64,000 nt of DNA from Kibdelosporangium philippinense (GTDB lineage Bacteria > Actinomycetota > Actinomycetes > Mycobacteriales > Pseudonocardiaceae): NCBI RefSeq assembly GCF_021390435.2, contig NZ_JAJVCN010000005.1, positions 449,501-513,500 of the forward strand, given 5' to 3'. Under the pieces are notes generated by a model. It was not told the origin of the DNA and searched no databases. It was given only the letters and a program-made list of their open reading frames with translations. This document shows positions 1 to 8,056 of this stretch, piece after piece. Both the position numbers and the translations under genes were made by a program. Within the stretch, counting starts at the first letter, position 1; the number at the start of each line of letters is the position of its first letter.

Positions 1-1
1 C

Positions 2-334
2 ACCAACAGCTCGACCCCGCTTGGCGCGGACGCTCTGCCACAGTCCTTTGTGTACTCCCCGCAGTGGTTCACGAACCTCGGCGCGGGAGTGACTGTGGAG
101 CAGCGCTACGCCACTGGCAACCCTTTGGCGGCGGGCCATTGGCGTGCCAACGATGACGGCACCGGCGGGCCGGATGCTGCCAGCGGGCAGGCCGTTGTGG
201 TGTCGGGCGCCGACGAGCGTGGCGCCCGGGTCGTCATGTTCGGTACCGAGCCGTTGTTCCGGGCGCACCCCAAGGGCCTGTATGCCCAGGTTGCCAATGG
301 GATTTATTGGAGTGCGACTAAAAATCCGGTGTGA
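2..334 (+). CDS. C-terminal end of a secreted/exported protein, probably M14 zinc-carboxypeptidase-like (5' partial)
   Basis: The reading frame is already open at base 2 and runs to a TGA at 332-334, so only the last 110 residues are present and the true start lies outside the window. The segment is rich in Gly, Val and aromatic residues and carries the phrase VVVSGADERGARVVMFGTEP, followed by LFRAHPKG. This resembles the C-terminal glutamine-amidotransferase-like or beta domain that follows the catalytic part of large actinobacterial M14 peptidases. No catalytic motif is visible, so the family is an inference from memory. Its stop overlaps by 17 bases the end of the opposite-strand SDR gene. 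Confidence 0.5.
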   Translation, partial: TNSSTPLGADALPQSFVYSPQWFTNLGAGVTVEQRYATGNPLAAGHWRANDDGTGGPDAASGQAVVVSGADERGARVVMFGTEPLFRAHPKGLYAQVANGIYWSATKNPV

Positions 335-1226
335 CGCCGGTCAGTTCGGCTGACAGGTCCCAGAGCCGCCGCCCCAGCTCTTCGTTGAAGGCGGCGGCTC
401 TTGGCCGCGTCTTCTCCGGCGGTCCCCACAGTTCCATCGCCCACTTCGGGCCGAAATAGTCCCCGCTGCGCAGGCCGGGCTCGGTCGCGGCACGCAGCTG
501 CGGCAGGGCGCCGAGCGTCACCGGCTGGCAGAACCGCATCATTCCCCAGTCCAGCACCTTGCCGACAGCGCCGAGGTCGCGCTGCCGCACCGAGTTGCCG
601 ACCAGGTTGGTCGCCGCCATCCCGGGATGCCCGCCGGTGCTGACCAGGCCGAGACCGGCGGCTTTCGCCCGGCGGCCCAGCTCGATCATGAAGATCACGT
701 TGGCCAGTTTGGACTGCGCGTAGCTCGCTGCGATCGAGTACCGGCGGCGTTCGAAGTTCGGATCGTCGAGGTTCAAGCCAGGGCCTTTGGCCGCGTGGCT
801 GGACACCGTGACCACCCTGGCGTCCTTGATGGCTGGCATCAACAACCACGTCAATGCCGCGTGCCCCAAGTGGTTCACGCCGAACTGCATCTCGAAGCCG
901 TCCGTGGTCCTGGTGAACGGCGTGCCCATCACGCCAGCGTTGTTCATCAGGATGTCGAGCTTGTCGCCGGTGCGTTCGCGGATCTCGGTCGCTGCCTTGC
1001 GGACCGAGGCGAGATCGGCCAGATCCAACTCGACGAGTTCGGCTTTGCCGCCGATCTCGGCTACCGCGCTGTTGCCGCGTTCGGTGTCACGGGCCGCGAC
1101 AAGCACCCGCGCCCCCATCCCAGCGAGGACTTTCGCGCTACGCAAACCCAATCCGGAGTTCGCGCCGGTAATGAGCGCGGTGCGCCCGGTCTGATCGGGG
1201 ATATCAGCCTCGGACCAGTTAGCCAT
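318..1226 (-). CDS. Short-chain dehydrogenase/reductase (SDR) family oxidoreductase
   Basis: This is an NAD(P)-dependent oxidoreductase of 302 residues with a Rossmann fold. The cofactor motif TGANSGLG is near residue 20, the NNAG motif near 95 and the YAQSK catalytic Tyr/Lys near 175, with an SS pair before it. I chose the ATG at 1226 (MANWSEADIP), which places the glycine motif at the usual distance; a longer open frame upstream to 1352 has low-complexity sequence and no family similarity. The layout (motif order, long C-terminal substrate region with GGHPGMAATNL) is that of the retinol dehydrogenase/oxidoreductase-like classical SDRs. The substrate is unknown. It lies 19 bases after the 166-residue gene on the same strand, so the two are probably co-transcribed. 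Confidence 0.9.
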   Translation of the reverse strand: MANWSEADIPDQTGRTALITGANSGLGLRSAKVLAGMGARVLVAARDTERGNSAVAEIGGKAELVELDLADLASVRKAATEIRERTGDKLDILMNNAGVMGTPFTRTTDGFEMQFGVNHLGHAALTWLLMPAIKDARVVTVSSHAAKGPGLNLDDPNFERRRYSIAASYAQSKLANVIFMIELGRRAKAAGLGLVSTGGHPGMAATNLVGNSVRQRDLGAVGKVLDWGMMRFCQPVTLGALPQLRAATEPGLRSGDYFGPKWAMELWGPPEKTRPRAAAFNEELGRRLWDLSAELTGVTPDF

Positions 1227-1245
1227 TCGGCGAATATATGCCGCC

Positions 1246-1746
1246 TCAGGCGCTTGCCACGAGCCTCCGAATAAGTTGTTCCACCGGGCTACGGCGACGG
1301 GGTGATTGCTTCTCTGCCGTTCGGAGCAACGTTTGGAATGCCGCGCCGACACGGGTGATTTCCTCGGTCGCCTCGTGCGTCTCGGCCAGCCCCGCAGCCA
1401 ATGCCAGGGTCCGCTGCTCGGCCTGCAACTGCGGCCACAGCGCTTCGTAGCGATCGGCGTGTGCGTCTAGGACGGCGTACAAAGTCGCGTTCTCGGCGAC
1501 AGTCTTGCGCCACGCGTCGGAGATGGCGTCGACCAAGTCGATCGACGGGTCACCGTCGGCCTCGGCAAGAACCATGCCCAGGCGTCCGGTCAGCTTCAGC
1601 GTCCATCGGTAGTGCAACGCCAGCAGCAGTTCAACCGGGTCGGCAAAAGCGGCGGACGTGGGCAGTGGCCCAGCGGGATCCCGCTCGGCGCGGACCAGGA
1701 TCGAGTCGATCGCGTTACGACGCTCGTAGTAGTCCGTCCAGCTCAT
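1246..1746 (-). CDS. Conserved hypothetical protein, all-helical, 166 aa
   Basis: I do not recognise a named family. The protein begins MSWTDYYERRNAIDSIL and is mostly amphipathic helix, rich in Ala, Leu and Glu, with no signal peptide or membrane segment. The ATG at 1746 is preferred to the upstream start at 1812 because the extra 22 residues look random and the DYYERR start is typical of small actinobacterial helical proteins. It is the first gene of a two-gene unit with the SDR. Its promoter must lie in the interval shared with the divergent tetR gene, which holds several TetR-type palindromes, so the pair is probably a target of that repressor. Confidence 0.7.
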   Translation of the reverse strand: MSWTDYYERRNAIDSILVRAERDPAGPLPTSAAFADPVELLLALHYRWTLKLTGRLGMVLAEADGDPSIDLVDAISDAWRKTVAENATLYAVLDAHADRYEALWPQLQAEQRTLALAAGLAETHEATEEITRVGAAFQTLLRTAEKQSPRRRSPVEQLIRRLVASA

Positions 1747-1850
1747 GTCAGCCTCCCAGCCTGGCCACGCCCGTCGCATGAGCTGAGCACTGTGTCGATG
1801 GTGTCCTCGCAAGCTCGGACATGTGCTTCCTCCCGTGCCGTGACCTGGGT

Positions 1851-1926
1851 CATACCGCTGGTCTGCGGCATACCGTCGGTATGTTTCGACACGGCCAACA
1901 TACCACGAGTACGTACCGGCGGTATG
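1851..1926. promoter_or_regulatory. Cluster of TetR-type operator palindromes between divergent genes
   Basis: The dyad CATACCGTCGGTATG at 1869-1883 is perfect except for its central base. CGTACCGGCGGTATG at 1912-1926 differs from it at one arm position, and CATACCGCTGGTCTG at 1851-1865 is a degenerate third copy. A further half-matching copy, CATACCACGAGTACG, sits at 1899-1913. The sites lie in the 196-base gap between the minus-strand pair (start 1746) and tetR (start 1943), with two of them 18 bases apart centre to centre. Binding by the adjacent TetR protein is inferred. Confidence 0.75.
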
Positions 1927-1942
1927 TCGTAGAGTTGCCAGG

Positions 1943-2545
1943 ATGGCAATGATGCGGTCGCGACGCGCGGACTACTCGGAGTCCACCAAACAGGCGTTGG
2001 TCGACTCCGCATCCGACCTGTTCACCAAGAACGGCTACGCGGCCACGTCCCTCGACGCGATCGTCAAACGCGCCAGGGTCACGAAAGGCGCGCTCTACCA
2101 CCACTTCAGCGGCAAACAGGCGTTGTTCGAAGCCGCTTTCCACCAGGTCGAGAAGCGTGCGATCGCCAAGCTGACCAAGGCGATCGACGGCGACGGCACG
2201 CCGTGGGAACGCGCACTGGACGGCGTGCAGGAGTACATCCGGGTCTGCCTCGACCCGACCTACCAGCGGCTGGTCATCCGTGAGGCGCCGGTCGTGATGG
2301 GCTACGAACGCTGGCGCGAATGCGAGGAGCGCTACAGCTTCGGCATCGTGCGCAGCGTGCTCGAAAGCCTGATCGAGGCAGGCGAGCTCGGTGACGTCCC
2401 GATCGAGGTGACCGCGCGGATGATGTTCGCATCGCTTGCCGCTGGCGCGCAGATCATCGCCGAGGCCAGCGACCCGAAAAAGGCCAGTGCCGAAGTGTTC
2501 ACCGCTTTGATCCACATGATCGAAGGGATAAGGCGGGACCGCTGA
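1943..2545 (+). CDS. TetR/AcrR family transcriptional repressor
   Basis: The 200-residue protein has an N-terminal TetR helix-turn-helix at about residues 15-60, with the hallmark sequence FTKNGYAATSLDAIVKRARV followed by TKGALYHHF. The C-terminal half is the family's variable ligand-binding helical domain, here with an aromatic-rich stretch near residues 85-115. It is divergent from the 166-aa/SDR pair and is followed after only 14 bases by a GTG-started F420-type oxidoreductase, so it probably controls both sides and itself. The palindrome cluster just upstream, with its last copy ending 16 bases before the ATG, supports autoregulation. The effector is unknown. ATG codons at 1949 and 1952 are alternative starts. 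Confidence 0.92.
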   Translation: MAMMRSRRADYSESTKQALVDSASDLFTKNGYAATSLDAIVKRARVTKGALYHHFSGKQALFEAAFHQVEKRAIAKLTKAIDGDGTPWERALDGVQEYIRVCLDPTYQRLVIREAPVVMGYERWRECEERYSFGIVRSVLESLIEAGELGDVPIEVTARMMFASLAAGAQIIAEASDPKKASAEVFTALIHMIEGIRRDR

Positions 2546-2559
2546 GTTACGTTGGTCTT

Positions 2560-3492
2560 GTGGAATTCAGGATCTTCACCGAACCGCAGCAAGGTGCCAC
2601 CTACCGGGACCTGCTCAAAGTGGCCAGAGCGACCGAGGACGCCGGCTACGACGGGTTCTTCCGGTCCGACCACTATCTGAGAATGGGCTCGGCGAACGGT
2701 CTGCCGGGGCCGACCGACGCGTGGACAACGCTGGCCGGGCTGGCCGTGCAGACCAGCCGGGTCCGGCTCGGCACCCTGATGACCGCCGCGACCTTCCGGC
2801 TGCCAGGGCCGCTGGCGATCACGGTCGCGCAGGTGGACCAGATGTCCGGCGGGCGCGTCGAGTTCGGCATCGGCAGCGGCTGGTTCGAAGCCGAGCACGC
2901 CGCGTACGGCATCCCTTTTCCCGCGCTTGGCGACCGGTTCGACATCTACACCGAACAGCTCGAAGTGATCACCGGCCTGTGGACGACCCCGCTGCACGAG
3001 AAGTTCTCCTACGCGGGCAAACACTTCCAGCTCACCGACTCGCCAGCGCTGCCGAAACCCGCTCAGCGCCCGCGTCCACCGGTGATCATCGGCGGCCGCG
3101 GTGCCAAGCGCACTCCGGCACTGGCCGCCCGCTTCGCTGACGAGTTCAACGTTGCCTTCGCGGACGCTTCCGTGGCCAGTGAACAGTTCGAACGTGTCGA
3201 CGACGCCTGCCGGGCAATCGGCCGCGACCCCGCCAGCATGGTTCGGTCCATCGCGCAGATCGTCTGCGTCGGCTGGGACGACGCGCAGGTCGAGCGGCGG
3301 GCCGCGGCGATCGGCCGTGAAGTCGACGAGTTGAAGCGCAACGGGCTGACCGGCACCCCGGCCGAGGTTGTGGACAAGATCGGCACGTGGCGCGAGCAGA
3401 CCGGCGTCAGCCGGGTCTACCTGCAGGTACTGGACCTCAACGACCTAGACCACCTGGAACTGATGGCGGCGGAGGTCGCGTCCCAGCTCTAA
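2560..3492 (+). CDS. LLM class F420-dependent oxidoreductase
   Basis: This is a 310-residue luciferase-like (TIM-barrel) monooxygenase-fold protein of the F420-using actinobacterial group. Visible features are the early DGFFRSDHY motif (residues 32-40), the RVRLGTLMTAATFRLPG beta-alpha segment, the GIGSGWFEAEHAAYGI motif around residues 102-117 and the PRPPVIIGGRGAKRTPALAA segment near 170-190. These are diagnostic of the F420-dependent class. The GTG at 2560 is chosen because translation from it gives the canonical MEFRIFTEPQ start. It follows tetR by 14 bases, so the two are co-transcribed. The physiological substrate cannot be read from the sequence. Confidence 0.9.
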   Translation: MEFRIFTEPQQGATYRDLLKVARATEDAGYDGFFRSDHYLRMGSANGLPGPTDAWTTLAGLAVQTSRVRLGTLMTAATFRLPGPLAITVAQVDQMSGGRVEFGIGSGWFEAEHAAYGIPFPALGDRFDIYTEQLEVITGLWTTPLHEKFSYAGKHFQLTDSPALPKPAQRPRPPVIIGGRGAKRTPALAARFADEFNVAFADASVASEQFERVDDACRAIGRDPASMVRSIAQIVCVGWDDAQVERRAAAIGREVDELKRNGLTGTPAEVVDKIGTWREQTGVSRVYLQVLDLNDLDHLELMAAEVASQL

Positions 3493-3499
3493 CCGCCGT

Positions 3500-3660
3500 G
3501 TCCACCATTCCGACACAGTGTGTCCACCGTTCCATCACCATGAAATGCGCGTTCCGGCACACCGAGATGTCCATTGCGGCGCCTGCCGGGCATTTCAGTG
3601 TGCCGGAGTGGTGGACACGGTGTGCTGGAACGGTGGACACACCGTTCAGCAACGGTGGAC
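3500..3660. repeat. Inverted array of 22-bp repeats (2 forward, 3 reversed units) after the F420 oxidoreductase gene
   Basis: Two forward units beginning GTCCACC start at 3500 and 3522. Three reversed units ending GGTGGAC end at 3616, 3638 and 3660, all in strict 22-base register. The 50-odd bases between the two sets carry a further dyad, TGAAATGC (3541-3548) against GCATTTCA (3590-3597). The whole stretch can fold into one long interrupted hairpin. The unit is the same as in the tandem array at 49870-50052. It may act as a terminator for the upstream gene, but no T-tract follows. Confidence 0.7.
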
Positions 3661-3709
3661 ACGGATGGGTGGATCGGCGGGTTTGGGCGATCCTCACTAG
3701 GATCGGTCT

Positions 3710-4600
3710 ATGCGCGTCGTCGTCGCCGGGTCGTCCGGCATGATCGGAACTGAACTCGTTTCAGCGCTGCGACGCGAAGGGCACGATGTGCTGCGGCTGG
3801 TCCGCCGCGCGTCGTCAGCGCCGGACGAGCGGACGTGGGACCCGCCAGCCGCCAAGATCAAGGACGGCGCGCTGGACGGCGCCGACGCCGTGATCAACCT
3901 CTGTGGTGCGCCGATCACCCTGACCAGGCTGAGCAACGCCCGCAAGCAGGTGTTGCTCGACAGCCGTGTCGAGCCGACCGAGGTGCTCGCCGCCGCAGTC
4001 GCCGAACGCGACATCCCCTTGCTCATCAACGCATCCGCGGTTGGTTACTACGGCGACACCGGCGGCCGTGTCGTCGACGAGACGACCCCGCCTGGCGAGG
4101 GTTTCCTGTCGCAGATGTGCAAGGAATGGGAAGCCGCGACCCAACCGGCCGCCGACGCGGGCGCCCGCGTGGCGATCCTGCGGACCGGGCTCGTGCTCAG
4201 CGAAGAAGGCGGATTGCTTGGGCCACTTCGGTTGCTGTTCTCGTTCATGCTCGGCGGACGGCTCGGCGACGGACGCCAATACATGCCATGGATCCACCAC
4301 CAGGACCACATCAACGCGGTGCTGCACATCCTCAACACCGAGAAGCTCGCCGGACCGGTGAACATGACTGGCCCGAACCCGGTGACGAACGCGGAGTTCA
4401 CGCGAGCGCTGAGCCGTGCGCTCGGCAGGCCCGCGCCGTTCGTCGCACCGAAGTTCGCGCTGCGCCTCGCTTTGGGTGAACTCGCCGACGAAGGCGCGCT
4501 GGCCAGCCAGCACGTCATTCCGAAAGCCTTGCAGGACAATGGCTTTACGTTCCGCTACAACACTGTGGACGAAGCGCTCGGGTCGGTGGCCAAACGTTGA
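3710..4600 (+). CDS. TIGR01777 family NAD-dependent epimerase/dehydratase-like protein
   Basis: This 296-residue extended-SDR-type Rossmann protein has an N-terminal nucleotide-binding motif GSSGMIGTEL (residues 8-17), NLCGAP near residue 65, the SAVGYYG segment near 108-114 and the PWIHHQDHINAVLHIL segment near 195-210. These are typical of the YfcH/SulA-like TIGR01777 family with its C-terminal DUF1731 domain. The exact reaction of the family is not established. The ATG at 3710 starts directly with the beta-strand of the Rossmann fold. The stop codon overlaps the TTG start of the PAP2 gene, so translation is coupled. Its M. tuberculosis counterpart (Rv2216) also lies between sucB and lipB (from memory). 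Confidence 0.9.
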   Translation: MRVVVAGSSGMIGTELVSALRREGHDVLRLVRRASSAPDERTWDPPAAKIKDGALDGADAVINLCGAPITLTRLSNARKQVLLDSRVEPTEVLAAAVAERDIPLLINASAVGYYGDTGGRVVDETTPPGEGFLSQMCKEWEAATQPAADAGARVAILRTGLVLSEEGGLLGPLRLLFSFMLGGRLGDGRQYMPWIHHQDHINAVLHILNTEKLAGPVNMTGPNPVTNAEFTRALSRALGRPAPFVAPKFALRLALGELADEGALASQHVIPKALQDNGFTFRYNTVDEALGSVAKR

Positions 4601-5211
4601 ACCGGGCCTACGCCTGGGGAATCGCGCTACTCACACTGTTCATCCTGCTCGGTGTCTGGGTCCGGGACTCGGCATGGCCGCTCGACCTGGTCGTCTCCGA
4701 CGCGATGGTCGGGTTCTGGCAGACCTCCGGCGGCGACGTGGTCTGGGTGATCACCGACATCCTCGGGCCGGTCCTGCCGATAGTCATGTTCGTCGTGCTG
4801 GTGGTCGCCGCCGTCCGGTCGCGGCGCGACGCGTACGTGCTGAATGTTCTGTTGCGGTCAATGGTGTTGCTGGCCGCGTGCCGGATCATGTCGCTGTTCA
4901 AAGGAGTGTTCGAACGCGACAGGCCACGGGCCTATGTGGACTTCAGCTACCCCAGCGGGCACGTGGTGTCCGTCGCGAGTGTCGCGTTCACCGGGATCGT
5001 GATCTGCGGATGGCTCGCGCGGCATTTGCTGCGCCGCGCAATCGTTCTGGCCACGACACTTGTCGTGATCGCCGCCGCGTGTCGCGTGTTGCTCGATGTG
5101 CACTGGGTCACCGACGTGCTCGGCGGCACCCTGGGCGTGACCGGAATCGGACTGATCGTCGCCACGGCGATGCACTTGATCCCGGTGGGGGAGCGTAAGG
5201 TTTCAGGGTGA
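4597..5211 (+). CDS. PAP2 family membrane phosphatase
   Basis: This is a type 2 phosphatidic-acid-phosphatase-like integral membrane protein of 204 residues with about six hydrophobic helices. The three phosphatase signature motifs are all present: [10 protein letters not shown] (residues about 105-114), PSGH (about 124-127) and [11 protein letters not shown] (about 165-175), giving the catalytic His pair, Arg and Asp. The start is an uncommon TTG that overlaps the preceding stop codon as TTGA; no better start preserves the first membrane helix. Its own stop overlaps the lipB GTG start. It probably dephosphorylates a lipid phosphate such as undecaprenyl pyrophosphate, but the substrate is not readable from sequence. 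Confidence 0.87.
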   Translation: MNRAYAWGIALLTLFILLGVWVRDSAWPLDLVVSDAMVGFWQTSGGDVVWVITDILGPVLPIVMFVVLVVAAVRSRRDAYVLNVLLRSMVLLAACRIMSLFKGVFERDRPRAYVDFSYPSGHVVSVASVAFTGIVICGWLARHLLRRAIVLATTLVVIAAACRVLLDVHWVTDVLGGTLGVTGIGLIVATAMHLIPVGERKVSG

Positions 5212-5936
5212 TCGAGAAGTCCTGTCGTGCCGCCACGCAACCCGTGGACACGCGTGAGATCGGCACTATCGAATACCTCGCCGCGTGGGATCTGCAGCGC
5301 GAGCTCGCCGAGGCACGTGCCGCTGGCACCGGGCCCGACACCCTGCTGCTGCTCGAACACCCCTCGGTCTACACGGCGGGTAAGCGCACCCAGCCCGACG
5401 AGCGGCCGTCCGACGGCACGCCGGTGATCGACGTCGACCGCGGCGGCAAGATCACCTGGCACGGTCCCGGCCAGCTGGTCGGCTATCCGATCGTGCAACT
5501 CGCCGACCCGATCGACGTGGTCCAGTACGTCCGGCGGATCGAAGAGGCGCTGATCGCTGTCTGCGCACGCTTCGGCCTGGAAACCGGACGTGTCGAAGGC
5601 CGCAGCGGCGTCTGGCTGGCCGCGGACGCCCGAGGCCCGGAGCGCAAGATCGCCGCCATCGGCATCCGTGTGCAGCGTGGCGTGACCATGCACGGGTTCG
5701 AGATCAACTGCAACGCCGACCTGTCGGCCTTCGACCGGATCGTGCCCTGCGGCATCCGCGACGCCGGGGTGACCTCGCTGAGCTGGGAGCTCGGCCGGGA
5801 CGTCACGGTTGCCGAGGTGCTGCCTCTTGCCCGCGACCTGGTGCTTGAGGCCCTCGAAGGCACCTTGCCGGTCGCTGATCACTGGATCACGAGCACGGCC
5901 GAGGCTCCCGGCGTCACGTTCGCGCTGAAGTCCTGA
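5208..5936 (+). CDS. lipB: Lipoyl(octanoyl) transferase LipB
   Basis: LipB moves octanoate from acyl carrier protein to the lipoyl-domain lysine of E2 subunits. The 242-residue protein carries the family motif [19 protein letters not shown] around residues 84-102, which includes the conserved substrate-tunnel Lys and His-Gly-Pro. It also has [12 protein letters not shown] near residues 182-193 with the catalytic Cys and Thr. The GTG start overlaps the PAP2 stop (GTGA), making a three-gene coupled operon. The substrates LipB serves, the lipoyl domains of SucB, are encoded 2 kb downstream. The usual partner gene lipA (lipoyl synthase) is not next to it and is not found anywhere in this window. 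Confidence 0.96.
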   Translation: MIEKSCRAATQPVDTREIGTIEYLAAWDLQRELAEARAAGTGPDTLLLLEHPSVYTAGKRTQPDERPSDGTPVIDVDRGGKITWHGPGQLVGYPIVQLADPIDVVQYVRRIEEALIAVCARFGLETGRVEGRSGVWLAADARGPERKIAAIGIRVQRGVTMHGFEINCNADLSAFDRIVPCGIRDAGVTSLSWELGRDVTVAEVLPLARDLVLEALEGTLPVADHWITSTAEAPGVTFALKS

Positions 5937-6110
5937 CGTAGCGGGCATTCACGCCGCCAACCTCAACAAGGCAGCCCCCGCCACTCCCGGGGGGCGACCC
6001 CGAGGCCAGTCTATCGGTGGTGGGCGGCCGTGACAGGGGTTACCGGCCGGTTGTGGACAGAGGATTCGCGGACGGTCCCATCCGCGAATCTGGTTGTCCA
6101 CAATCCGTGC

Positions 6111-6446
6111 TCAGGCGTTGCGGCGCTTCTCCTCTTCGGCCTTTCGCCGGGTGTACTCCCGCATGCGCTGCGGGTAGCCGACCCGGTTCGTGTCGTACAC
6201 CGGGATGCCCAGCTTCTTGCCGAAGTGGTACGCGGCCTCGTCGTTGTCCACGCGCCTGCGGGTCCACTCACCGTCGAAGGCGACGAGAACCACAGTCGTG
6301 TGTGTCACATTGGTCCGCGGCTCGACGTAGGCCTCGACACCTCTTCTTGACCGGGCCCATTCGGCCAGGTGATCAGTGTCTTTCGAGGTGGCGGTCCGCG
6401 TCACGCCCGGCTTGGGCTTGCGGCGCAGTTTGTCGAATATCCCCAC
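6111..6446 (-). CDS. Conserved actinobacterial hypothetical protein, 111 aa
   Basis: This short basic protein begins MGIFDKLRRKPKPGV, with a strictly conserved-looking core HTTVVLVAFDGEWTRRRV followed by LGIPVYDTNRVGYPQRMREY. It matches a family seen near lipA/lipB/sucB in many actinobacteria and often loosely named oxidoreductase; no cofactor motif supports that name. I chose the GTG at 6446 over the longer frame (to 6644) because a clear GGGAGG ribosome-binding site lies just upstream and the added residues are low complexity. It is divergent from lpdA, so the 187-base gap holds two promoters. Function is unknown. Confidence 0.8.
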   Translation of the reverse strand: MGIFDKLRRKPKPGVTRTATSKDTDHLAEWARSRRGVEAYVEPRTNVTHTTVVLVAFDGEWTRRRVDNDEAAYHFGKKLGIPVYDTNRVGYPQRMREYTRRKAEEEKRRNA

Positions 6447-6633
6447 CTGGACGACCTCCCTTGCTGCCCTATAGCGGACATTCTGCTCCGACGACCTGAG
6501 ACACACCTGTGCAACGGCTGAACACACCTGGCCAGTTCGCAAGCCTGCCCGATGAAGTGACAAGATGGCGTGTGGTCGGACCGGGGCGTATGCGGGCTTG
6601 GTCCGAAAGAGACGAAGCTGTCGAGGAGACCTT

Positions 6634-8004
6634 GTGAGTGACACCTCCGCAGACCTGGTGATCCTGGGTGGCGGGTCGGGCGGTTATGCCTGCGCTTTTC
6701 GCGCCGCTGAGCTCGGCCTTTCCGTGATCGTGGTGGAGAAGGACAAACTCGGCGGGACGTGCCTGCACCGTGGCTGCATTCCCACGAAGGCGCTGCTGCA
6801 CGCCGCCGAGATCGCCGACAACGTGCGTGAAGGTGACCAGTTCGGGGTCAAGAGCTCGCTCGAAGGCATCGATATCAATGGCGTGAACTCGTACAAGGAC
6901 GGCGTGATCAGCCAGCTGTACAAGGGCCTGCAGGGCCTGGCGAAGCTGAACAAGGTCCAGATGGTCGAGGGCACCGGCAAGTTCGTGGCCCCGAACATCG
7001 TCGAGGTCGGCTCGGACCGCTACATCGGCAAGAACGTCGTCCTTGCCAGCGGCTCGTACGCCAAGACGCTGCCCGGCCTTGACATCGGCGGCCGGATCAT
7101 CACGTCCGACCAGGCGCTGAACCTTGACTACGTGCCCGAGCGGGTCGTGGTGCTCGGTGGCGGCGTGATCGGCGTCGAGTTCGCCAGCGTGTGGCGCTCC
7201 TTCGGCGCCGACGTGACCATCGTCGAGGCCCTGCCCCGACTGGTTCCGCTGGAGGACGAGTACGCGTCCAAGCAGCTCGAGCGTGCCTTCCGCAAGCGTG
7301 GCATCAAGTTCAAGACCGGCGTCAGGTTCACCGGCGCGACCCAGACCGACGACGTGGTCACCGTGTCGCTGGAGTCCGGCGACCAGTTCGAGGCGGACCT
7401 GCTGCTGGTGGCCGTCGGCCGTGGCCCGAACACCGCCGCGATGGGCTACGAGGAGGCCGGGGTCACCATGGACCGCGGTTTCGTGCTCACCGACGAGCGG
7501 CTGCGTACCAACCTGCCGAACGTGTACGCCGTCGGCGACATCGTCCCTGGCCTGCAGCTCGCGCACCGCGGCTTCCAGCAGGGCATCTTCGTCGCCGAGC
7601 AGATCGTCGGGCAGAACCCGAAGCTGATCGACGAGGCCGGTATCCCGCGCGTGACGTACTGCAAGCCCGAGGTGGCGTCGGTCGGCCTGACCGAGGCTGC
7701 CGCCAAGGAGAAGTACGGCGACGTGCAGACCCTGGTCTACGACTTGGCCGGCAACGGCAAGAGCAAGATCCTCAAGACGTCCGGGGGCGTGAAGGTGATC
7801 AAGGCACCTGACGGCCCCGTGGTCGGCATGACCCTTGTCGGTGAGCGAGTCGGGGAGCTCATCGGTGAGGCGCAGCTGATCTACGGCTGGGAGGCGTACC
7901 CCGAAGACGTCGCCCCGCTGATCCACGCACACCCAACGCAGACCGAAGCCATTGGCGAGGCCTTCCTCGCCCTTGCCGGCAAGCCCCTGCACGTGCACGG
8001 CTGA
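6634..8004 (+). CDS. lpdA: Dihydrolipoyl dehydrogenase (E3)
   Basis: E3 reoxidises the dihydrolipoyl arms of the 2-oxoacid dehydrogenase complexes, passing electrons through FAD and a disulfide to NAD+. The 456-residue product has the FAD motif GGGSGG (residues 12-17), the redox disulfide GGTCLHRGC with Cys43 and Cys48, and the NAD motif [17 protein letters not shown] near residues 170-185. The second FAD motif VYAVGD lies near 300, and the C-terminal HAHPTQTE carries the catalytic His-Glu pair. The GTG at 6634 follows a GAGG site; the longer frame starting at 6565 adds a non-conserved leader. sucB follows after 52 bases, so E3 and E2 are made together. Confidence 0.96.
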   Translation: MSDTSADLVILGGGSGGYACAFRAAELGLSVIVVEKDKLGGTCLHRGCIPTKALLHAAEIADNVREGDQFGVKSSLEGIDINGVNSYKDGVISQLYKGLQGLAKLNKVQMVEGTGKFVAPNIVEVGSDRYIGKNVVLASGSYAKTLPGLDIGGRIITSDQALNLDYVPERVVVLGGGVIGVEFASVWRSFGADVTIVEALPRLVPLEDEYASKQLERAFRKRGIKFKTGVRFTGATQTDDVVTVSLESGDQFEADLLLVAVGRGPNTAAMGYEEAGVTMDRGFVLTDERLRTNLPNVYAVGDIVPGLQLAHRGFQQGIFVAEQIVGQNPKLIDEAGIPRVTYCKPEVASVGLTEAAAKEKYGDVQTLVYDLAGNGKSKILKTSGGVKVIKAPDGPVVGMTLVGERVGELIGEAQLIYGWEAYPEDVAPLIHAHPTQTEAIGEAFLALAGKPLHVHG

Positions 8005-8056
8005 CGCACGGGCTCGAGGTCAGCCAAGCTCAAACGCACGAGGAGTAAGCGAAACA

